Assembly (NCBI RefSeq): GCF_018320785.1 | Contig: NC_054870.1 | Coordinates: 7,113,933-7,177,932 of the forward strand | Direction: 5' to 3' | DNA: 64,000 nt | DNA from: Cheilinus undulatus | Taxonomy: Eukaryota > Chordata > Actinopteri > Labriformes > Labridae | Shown here: positions 56,241-64,000 of the stretch, piece by piece | Layout of the letters: each line of letters begins with the position of its first letter | Numbering within the stretch: position 1 is the stretch's first letter | The notes under the pieces: generated by a model | Told to the model about the DNA's origin: nothing | Database searches by the model: none | The model's input: only the letters and a program-made list of their open reading frames with translations | Translations under genes and position numbers: made by a program

Positions 56241-57663
56241 TTAGAGTATTAACTCTCTATTTTATTCAAATATCAGCCTAGGTGTCTGCTTTGTCCTACA
56301 TTGATTTAACTCCAGTGTCATGGTTAACAGTCTTAAGAAAATGACAGAGAAGTTTTCTACTTTAGTTTTAGAGTATCCAGATTTTAACATCATAGCTGAG
56401 AAGAGACTAGACTAAAACTAGGACAAACCTCCGTCCTGTCCCTGTCTCCTTCATCAGATCTCATCTGTCCTCAGAGTTCAGCTCCCTCTGATCAGGTCTG
56501 GGTTTCCAGCTCACAGAGACAGAGAGGTTCAGATTTGATGTTGGTGTGAACGATGTTGTGACTGTAGTTTTCTAAGACAGACTAAACCTATGATTCTGTT
56601 TTGGTGAACTATGTATTTCTAGTAGGATCATGACAATGATAGGAGTGTCCTGGGAGCAATGATAAAACGGGACATGACCCAAAAATACAGAGGAACCAGG
56701 AAAAGTCAGAGTGTTGGCTGGTACAGTGTAAGGTTGTTTTCCATCATCAAACTAATGAGCCATGGTGGTTTTCTGTGGAAAGTTCTGGTAGTTTTCCATC
56801 AGGGTAGATGCTCCATGTGTTGGACGGGCCCCTAGGAGCCTCTAGGAGCCGCTCCCTCGGCTCAACAGCCTGAACCATTACCCAGCAGCCTCCACTCCTC
56901 TGTGGCGGTCTCTTTGGCTCCAGCTTGTGGAGATGAGGTGGAATCACACCATCAGCTAACTTTACTCTTGCCTGCCCCCCAGACATCACCAGAGGTTTTC
57001 TGGCTCTTGGGACCTCCACAGCTCCACCAGGGGTTCATGCCAACCCTAGTACCCACCCTGACAGTGCCCTAGGCATGGCCGCCCACAAGGGGGGATAGAG
57101 GGGAGAGCATCCTGGGACCATGGAGGTGAGAAAAATAGTGGTCCATTGTAGTTAATCTGTGATTACCATAGTTCATATTTAACCTGAATAATAATCACTC
57201 TTATCAAAGAAGCATAAATTAATTGTATCTATTTATGCTATAGTAAAACCTTTTTCAAAATTTAAAGCTCTTTTCTCAAATCAAAACTTTTTAATGCTCA
57301 AAATGTGGATGGACACATTTTCTGAACCAAATGGAAAGTGCAGCCAGATTTTAAAGCAAAGCCATGATGTGCTCAAAGGCAGACATAATTAAATAAGTGC
57401 AACAGCAGTGAAAATGAGTAAAAATGGGTTACACTGTGGCAACAATTGGCTTTCATAAAGGAGAAACATAGAAACAATGTGGTAAAATATGTTAAAAGTT
57501 ACAAAAATATGTTAAAGGCAGACAAAATAGGATAAAAATGGCAAAATGGGGATAAGAATTACAAGAAATGGATGGAAAAAATGTTAAAGGTGGTTAATAT
57601 GTAACAAAAATGGGATTAATGTGTCCAAATGGGCAAAAAGTAGCAAAATGTGAAGCTAAAGTA

Positions 57664-58596
57664 CAGTGGCGTATCCAGAACATTTTTACTGGGGTGGCCA
57701 AGATGGGACAAAGAGCTAATGTGGGGTGGCCGTAGTCTTAATGAATGGCACGTGATCAAAATGTGCAAATATCACACTACTCAGCTTCAGCAGCTACAAA
57801 TATGCATTATAACTGAGTTCTAGATATCATTTATCTAATTATTTATTATTAATATCTGATTTTTTTATCAAATAAATGCTTCAAAGGTTCCAGAAAAGTA
57901 AAATAAACATAAAACAGCATTATTATGCAGCTACTGGTGCTGAGTTTTCTATTCTTTTGCTACTTTAACACAACATCCATTTTTAAATGAATACTTATTA
58001 AGAGGTCAGTAACACTTTTGTAGGCACCACATTCACTGTAAGAATAAAGAGTCCTTCAAAGTTATTCTGCCTATTTCATCAGCAATACTGTATACTTATT
58101 CAAGAATTACACAATAAATAGAATGTATTCATTTGTTGAATGATGAAGAATGAGACTCACTCATTTATTCAACCTATTTAAAACAGCATCTGTATGAGTT
58201 AAGGCTAAGATTTTACCTTCAGCCTCAGCAGAGGCCAAAAGGAACACTGGGATGAAAGTCAGCTTTAAAACATTTGTAAACATTACTAGTCATCCAACAG
58301 AAGAACATCCTTTGGTCCAAAGGCCGTCATCAACATTACCTGTACTGGTACAGGAGACGCCTGATTGAGGCGCCATCTTCTGGTCAAATAAAAACACATC
58401 AATTCAGTCAAAAGAACACAAATCAGACTGATGGAAAAAGCATCAAAGTGTCTTTAAGTGAATAATATCAGACAAACTAAGCTGAAGTCAATCAGAGACA
58501 GTCAGACAGGCTGGGGCCTCAATTTTAAAAGCAAACAGAGTTAACAATACAGGAGATAGAGATGAAGGCCTGATGAATGAATGCCATTCTATAGAG
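57664..58596. mobile_element. Left end of a hAT-like element (CAGTGGCGTATCCAG)
   Basis: At 57665 the homology to copy A stops and CAGTGGCGTATCCAGAACAT then TACTGGGGTGGCC begins, a typical hAT-type terminus. The matching right end was not found, so its extent is uncertain. The rest up to 58.6 kb is AT-rich with no coding signal. Confidence 0.45.
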
Positions 58597-59591
58597 CAGT
58601 GGTTCTCAACCTTGGGGTCGGGACCCCCTTGGGGGTTGTGAGACACTAAGATGGGGTCTCCAGATTCCCTAAAAATACTAAGAATATTTTTTTAAATTCC
58701 ACTTTTGCCATTTTACACCAACGTTGCCAAATTTTAACCAGTTTTCATAGTTTTTCCCCACAAATTTAAACACTTATTTTTGCCATTATAAACACTTTCC
58801 ACCACTTTTTTCTGCCTGTTTTTGCCACTTCTAAACCAATTTTTGCCACATAAGCCTAATATTACCTCTGTTGACCATAATTGCCACTATTAATCCCATT
58901 TTACCACTTTTTATGCCCAGTTTTTCCCATTTTAACCATATTTCACCACCTGATATGCCTATTTTTGCCAATTTGACCAACTTCTGCCAAAATCTGCCTG
59001 TTTTTTCTTTCTCAGTTAGCACTATTTTGCCAGTTCATATAAATTTTTCTTCTCATTTCACCAGATTTCCACCTATTTTTTTGCCAATTTGAAGCCTTTT
59101 CAGCCACTTTTTAATTCCCTTTCACCACTATTTATGCCCTTTTTTGCCACTGTAACCCATTTTTGCCTTTTTTCTGTTTTCTTTTTTTTTTTTTTTTTTT
59201 TGCCATTATTAACCGTTTTTTTTTTTTCCATTTTTAACCCACTTTAATTCTTTTTTTTTTTTTTTTAACAAAATAGATTTACATCTCTAAGAAGGCTATA
59301 TACTACACAAAAGATTTAAAAAAGAGATTTGTTTCACTGGTAAGGGTAGTTATTTTTCAGGTTAAATATAAAATATGGATATCACTGCTTAACTTTACAG
59401 TAGACCATGCTTTTGTTGACCTCCATGGGTCCCTAGTTTGGCTGGGCCCCAGAAAGCTCTCCCATTTTGTCTGCACATGACTATTCTTGAATGTTCATGT
59501 CTGTGCTCAGCCATCTTCAGGTACAGTGGGGGTCCCCGGTCTCTGGTGCCCTTATTTTGGGGTTGCAGGCTGAAAAGGTTGAGAACCACTG
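58597..59591. mobile_element. hAT-type MITE with 8-bp target duplication
   Basis: 995 bp. Ends CAGTGGTTCTCAACCTT and AAGGTTGAGAACCACTG are perfect inverted repeats. Flanked by CTATAGAG (58589-58596) and CTACAGAG (59592-59599), a 7/8 match. The interior is made of TTTTTGCCACTTTT-type units and poly(T). Confidence 0.9.
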
Positions 59592-60612
59592 CTACAGAGT
59601 GCATGGTGATATTCAAAGAGGACAGTGGGCAGACTCTTGGCTTTGTGAGAACTCAAACCCTGGATCCAGTTCAAACCAGTCTCTCTGAAACCACCTCCTC
59701 CGTCTACCTTGGATCTTCTAGAACACTTTGAGTTGTGGCTGTGTGGGACCTTCTGCCCTGGACTGTGAAATACCTGTAAATATTAATCAGAATCAGTCCA
59801 TCAGTGTTTGACCAACTGTTGATGTATCAGAGCATTGTTGCAGTATGTTAGAAGCATGTCAAAGGAGTGGGAATGTAACATTTAAATGTCAATAAAAGAA
59901 CAGTAAAGGTCAGTAGTAGGTGTGGTGAAAGTGCTGATGTCACAGACCCTGCACTTCCAGTGGCTGAGAGCTAGAAAGTTCTCTGGTGACAGAAGTCAGT
60001 GGTACAAAAGCAGTGAGAGGCTTAGATTGGGTTAAAGGTGCTGTCACTTATTTAGTCATTATCTGTTGATGATGTCCATCACAGGCAGTATAGAGTTGGT
60101 CAGATCTATTTATAGAAATGTTTGGAGCCATATTGTTACATTAAAACAGCCACAGCAAGAAGCCATGCTGTTACAACAGCACATGTCAGCAGGTTTGGGT
60201 AGTACATGTGTGATGTATGTTTATCATCTGGTGTGTATTCAAAATGAGATCAACCTATCAACACTTACCAGTGCAGAGCATTGACCATAAAGTGGGGTAA
60301 ATACAGCTGAAAGTCTTTAATAATCTGATGGTTTAAAGAAAAGATAATGAGGCTGCTATACTGAATTAATTCAAGTCTAATTAATCATTTAATTGTTGTG
60401 ACTCTCCGTGTTGGTTCATGTAATTGTTGCAGCGCATCTTCTAAGTTTTTAGGCTTATTTTTCACTTTTGTATTGTTTTAATAGCTGGTTTAAATGAAAA
60501 TATCACCTCCAACAGAACCCTGTCACATGCAGACCCTCTGTTAGAGCTTGTTCTCTAGTATTTTCATAGAGGCCATGCAAATATTGTGATAACTTACACT
60601 TACAATGTCACA

Positions 60613-60734
60613 ACATACGCTGAGGTCCAGGTGGAGCAGCATTTTCTTCAACAGCTTCTCCTTCATCATCATCATCATCAGCGTCTGACCTTGTGTCAGG
60701 GTCACCTTCCTCACTAGCTGAAGAAGCTGAAGTC
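60613..60734 (-). CDS. Possible acidic exon, origin uncertain
   Basis: Minus-strand stretch with an acceptor (TGACTTCAG) and a possible donor (GTATGT near 60627). Encodes SSASEEGDPDTRSDADDDDD and EGEAVEENAAPPGPQR. Such acidic N-terminal segments occur in zinc-finger hAT transposases of fish, and a hAT-like terminus lies 3 kb to the left, but no partner exon was identified. It may equally be a chance open frame. Confidence 0.3.
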
Positions 60735-61837
60735 AGAAAGATAACAATGAAATTCAGTTTTCTCATGGACTGATACCATGCTGTATGTTTTCCTTTCTTT
60801 CTTTATTTGCTCTGTTTTGAAATCCAAACATAGTCTACCAAGTTAAATGCGTAGAAAGGGGCCCTGAGCTCTTTAGCCTTATTTATTTTGGTAGCGTAAC
60901 TCAGATGGAATCAGTAAAATTATTAATTTTGGGGTATAGGAACTTTCTGACTCTATAAACTTAAACTCAGAAAGACCTTAGCTTACAATATCACTTTGTA
61001 AAGACCTTTAAACCTTGTAAAATCACCTTAACACAAATAAAATGCACTACCACTTGGTCAAAGTAAGTAATTTCTCACTTTAATTTAGAAATAATAAATA
61101 AAAATGTCACCTTTAAAATTAAAGATTTTCACAGGTTTGTTCACTAAATAAACAGTTTCTTTTTCACAACACACACTTTCAAACAACCTATGCTAAGCTG
61201 GCAGGATAAAATAGGCTTACTTAAACCCCTCGGTGCAGGCCTGTATTGCTGCTTGCGTGCGTTGGGACCAAAAACACAGCGGTCGCTTCACTCACAATGA
61301 GCAAAAGAAATCAGTAACAGAGCAGTACCTTTCCAGAGAAATGTGGTCCACTGAGAAGTGTATCCAGGTGTTACCCTCCACCGGATTCAGGAAACAGCAG
61401 GCAGCAGAGTCGAGTGTCCAGCGATTTTCCAGCGTGGCCAGAGGAACTCTGAGCATTCTGGGCTAGCTCAGAGCGCTATCTGGTTGTTGTCTCTTGTTTC
61501 CAGATTGAAAACAATCCAAACAAAGGGTCACACAGTCCAGACGAAGCTACCTAATCTAGCTGAGTTAGCTTGCAGCAGCGCACCATCCATCACGTTTCCC
61601 TCTACTCACAGTGTTAACGAGCAGCTAACAAAGTCCTCAAATGTTTCAAGACTTTGAACTAAAGTTCTGTTACAAGACTGGCCTTCTTGCAGATTATCTG
61701 GCAAATAATCTTAAACACAATCTAATGCACAAACCTTGTGCTCAACTTCTGAAAAACTCCGCATAGACAAAGACTACTGCGTGGTCTCTTAAGTTTCACT
61801 TTTGCCTCTCTCTTCTCTCCTCTCTCACGCACATGAG
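60735..61837. other. No gene assigned
   Basis: The stretch from about 61200 to 61640 is less AT-rich than its surroundings. No convincing exon was recognised. Confidence 0.4.
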
Positions 61838-61841
61838 ATCA

Positions 61842-62403
61842 CCATAGACTGTATTTTTAAATCTTTTTTAAATTGATATGATCACCATAGACTGTAGAAA
61901 GAATTGGACAAACCCCATGTGACGTCAGTTGTCTGCTTACATTGGTGGACTCAAACGGCTCTTGAAGCCAATCCACGGAGGCTTCCATATTGAATTTGCG
62001 GTCTCAACCCAACTTTGGTTAAATCTAACGACCCGCCCACTAAGCGACTTCCTGTCAGCTAGCTAGCTAACATTCCGGTTGCCTGCAGAGCAATCTGTCA
62101 ATCAAATCAGATGCACAAATCAGCTTCCATCCTTAATATAATCCAAATGATCGTGGTACAAAAAATTCACCCCCCGTACAGTGGGAGCACAATAAGACAC
62201 TAGCTAATGAGACACGTTTGGTGTTTTGAACCAGGCTGTAAACCAGTTTAATTCTAGTGCCAAAACCGGCTGTTTAACAGGTGTCCAGATGGGACTTCCC
62301 GGTGTTCCTGCAGCCAGCCTCAAGTGGACACTCGTGGTATCGCAATTTTTTTGCACTTTCGCATTGGCTTCATTTTTCAGGACTGGAGGTTGCCGCTTGG
62401 AGA
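61842..62403. mobile_element. Interspersed repeat beginning CCATAGACTGTA
   Basis: CCATAGACTGTA occurs at 61842 and again at 61883. The body carries CATGTGACGTCAGTTGTCTG and ends CTGGAGGTTGCCGCTTGG, a pattern I know as a widespread fish repeat. No coding potential. Confidence 0.6.
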
Positions 62404-62428
62404 TCACTGCAGGCACACTGTAGCAATG

Positions 62429-62571
62429 TCTGTGTCCGTGTCAGTGTGTATGAGCATGTGTGTGCCTGTGTCGGTGTGTGTGTGTCTATATGAAGGTGTG
62501 TGTGTGTCTGTATGAAGGTGTGTGTCTATATGAAGGTGTGTCGGAGTGTGTGTGTGAGTGTGTGTGTGTGT
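62429..62571. repeat. (GT)n microsatellite
   Basis: Interrupted TGTGTGTG/TATGAAGGTGTG tract. Confidence 0.95.
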
Positions 62572-62820
62572 TGAGGCAAATTGAGCCATATTTGATCCAC
62601 AGATTAACCCACAGCTTTTAAGTGATGCATGCAAAAGCCAGTATTCTCTGCCGGGTCATATTTGACACAAATATCACTTTTTTTTTTGAGACCTTCAGAA
62701 TTTACGAAAATGGTGAAAATTTCTTTTGTTGTGTTAAAATATTTGTGTCTGAGGATTAGATGAAGCCTTGATCCAGAACAAAAAAGCAAATGGTACTTTT
62801 TACATACCTAAACTTGAAAA

Positions 62821-62838
62821 CGGGTCAAATTTGACCCG
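62821..62838. repeat. 18-bp perfect palindrome
   Basis: CGGGTCAAATTTGACCCG is its own reverse complement. A diverged partner, GCCGGGTCATATTTGACAC, lies at about 62651. Confidence 0.85.
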
Positions 62839-62983
62839 GACACAATATAAGAGTTAAACGTAGAACATAGATGACATTCAGCATGCATGTGGTATAAGAA
62901 TGTTGATTGAAAATAATAACAATTTAAAAAATTGGATAACTTAACAACCAAAGTATTAAAATCACAACCCCGTCACAATCTCA

Positions 62984-63017
62984 CAACCCCGTTACTATCA
63001 AACACGTAACGGGGTTG
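62984..63017. repeat. 12-bp stem hairpin
   Basis: CAACCCCGTTAC and GTAACGGGGTTG separated by 10 bases. A partial third copy (CACAACCCCGTCAC) lies 15 bases upstream. Confidence 0.85.
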
Positions 63018-63117
63018 AGGGATTACCCAGGGACAGAACTAAATAATGTGATTTTAATGAATAATTATTAATTAATTTTGAAAAAACAAACAAACAAACA
63101 AAAAAACATCACCAGCA

Positions 63118-63867
63118 AAAGGCTGGGCGTGCTGGGCGGGCTTCAACTCTCCAATCTTAGGTGGTACTATATGGCTGCTCAGTTAACTTCAATATCATAC
63201 TATGTTTGTACAACTGCATCCCCTGCCTGGGTAAGCATTGGACAAGAGTCTATCCCAGACTCACCGTTAAATCTGTATCTATACTCTGCGAAAATCAAGA
63301 CATTGAAAAAACACACAAAAAACCCTTTCTTCAAAAACGAAATTTCAATTTGGCATGCTGCACATGAACATACAGGTGATATACCGGCGTTATCTCAGTT
63401 TACTCCTGTTTGGGGTAATGAACAGTTTGCACCTGGTAAAAAAAGATGAAGGATTTAGGTTGTGGTATAAAAAAGGTATTCAAAAAATAATGGCTCTCTA
63501 TATAGATGACGTCTTACTTTCTTTTGAACAACTATATCAACAATATCAGATTCCTAAAAAACATCTGTTCAAATATTTTCAGTTAAAAAGTTACATGTCA
63601 TCAAAATACAAACAGACAACACACATACCACCTTTATCAAAACTAGAGGAAACAACACTACATCTAGGAGGAAAAAGTCAACTATCTAAATATTACAGTA
63701 TATTAGCTGCCTACAGTAATGAATTGACACGAATTAAATGCCTGGAAAATTGATCTACAAGAAGATATTGACGATACAGATTGGAACAATGCTTATTTTA
63801 AAGCACAAAAACAGACAATAAATACAAGGTTTAAACTTATTCAGTATAAGTGGTTAATGAGAATGTA
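63118..63867 (+). pseudogene. L1/Tx1-like LINE ORF2 C-terminal fragment
   Basis: Reads LGVLGGLQLSNLRWYYMAAQ, then SPAWVSIGQESIP, then in another frame EGFRLWYKKGIQKIMALYID, SFEQLYQQYQIPKKHLFKYF. This is the region after the reverse transcriptase in fish L1/Tx1-like LINEs. Frameshifted near 63.44 kb, with a stop at about 63.75 kb, and cut at the right by a Tc1-like element. Confidence 0.8.
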
Positions 63868-64000
63868 CAGTCGCTAGAAAAAGTATGTGAACCCTTTGAG
63901 ATTTCTTGGATTTCTGCATAAATTGGTCATCAAATGTGTTCAGATCTTCATCTAAGTCACAACAATAGACAAACACAGTCTGCTTGAACTAATACTGCAC
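63868..64000. mobile_element. Left end of another Tc1-like element, runs off the window
   Basis: After TA at 63866-63867, CAGTCGCTAGAAAAAGTATG then TGAACCCTTTGAG begins, the terminal repeat of a known fish Tc1-like family. It interrupts the LINE fragment. Confidence 0.8.

Larger units (their letters stand above)
52465..57663. repeat. Duplicated segment, copy B (with later insertions)
   Basis: Matches copy A (38160-40505) in order and orientation from ATCAACAGTGACTGGAACC to TGAAGCTAAAGTA. Extra material in B: about 50 bp near 52510-52560, an (AAAAC)n/T-rich expansion at about 52755-53035, the Tc1 at 53558-54790, and the hAT-like element at about 54934-56240. Confidence 0.9.

Noticed and set aside
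63078..63753. A host gene in the right-hand open frames
   Set aside because: The translated sequence matches the C-terminal region of fish LINE ORF2, is frameshifted and truncated by a Tc1-like element.

Overview
This is a window of vertebrate nuclear DNA, almost certainly from a teleost fish. The genes are split into short exons with GT/AG introns. Most of the remaining sequence is typical teleost repeat content: Tc1-like transposons, hAT-type and other MITEs, tRNA-derived SINEs, LINE fragments and many micro/minisatellites. No bacterial-style operons, CRISPR arrays or free-standing RNA genes were seen.

Layout. (1) 1-12.2 kb, minus strand: the first five coding exons of GLUD1 (mitochondrial glutamate dehydrogenase); the rest of the gene lies beyond the left edge. 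(2) 12.2-19.3 kb: the interval between two divergent genes, with the GC-rich GLUD1 promoter, several MITEs, a 510-bp foldback element and a minisatellite. (3) 19.35-29.3 kb, plus strand: a complete 10-coding-exon SHLD2 (FAM35A; shieldin subunit 2) gene of 782 codons plus stop. GLUD1 and SHLD2 are also head-to-head neighbours at human 10q23, which supports both calls. (4) 31.7-35.8 kb and 44.2-44.8 kb, minus strand: two small paralogous genes I do not recognise. Both have a tiny first exon ending in an EKAG-type motif, the same intron phase, a charged low-complexity middle and a GVSD-type C-terminus. They share an upstream sequence block of about 40 bp. (5) 36.9-64 kb: repeat-rich DNA. It holds two full-length but broken Tc1-like elements and a 2.3-kb sequence present twice (38.2-40.5 kb and 52.5-57.7 kb), the second copy interrupted by a Tc1 and by a hAT-like element. 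It also holds further hAT MITEs, a deleted Tc1-like element and a LINE 3' coding fragment.

The most interesting signal is in SHLD2. The last 27 bases of coding exon 8 and its splice donor form the first unit of a 29-bp tandem array of about 50 units that fills most of the following intron. The array therefore multiplies a 5' splice site and is free of stop codons over long stretches. The second candidate for something undescribed is the pair of helix-disorder-helix genes at 31.7-44.8 kb.

GLUD1 and SHLD2 have unrelated jobs (mitochondrial glutamate oxidation; 53BP1-pathway DNA end protection), so their adjacency is best read as conserved synteny with a possibly shared promoter region, not as a functional pair. 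Exon borders were read by eye from splice consensus, reading-frame continuity and remembered homologues; no alignment or search was run.
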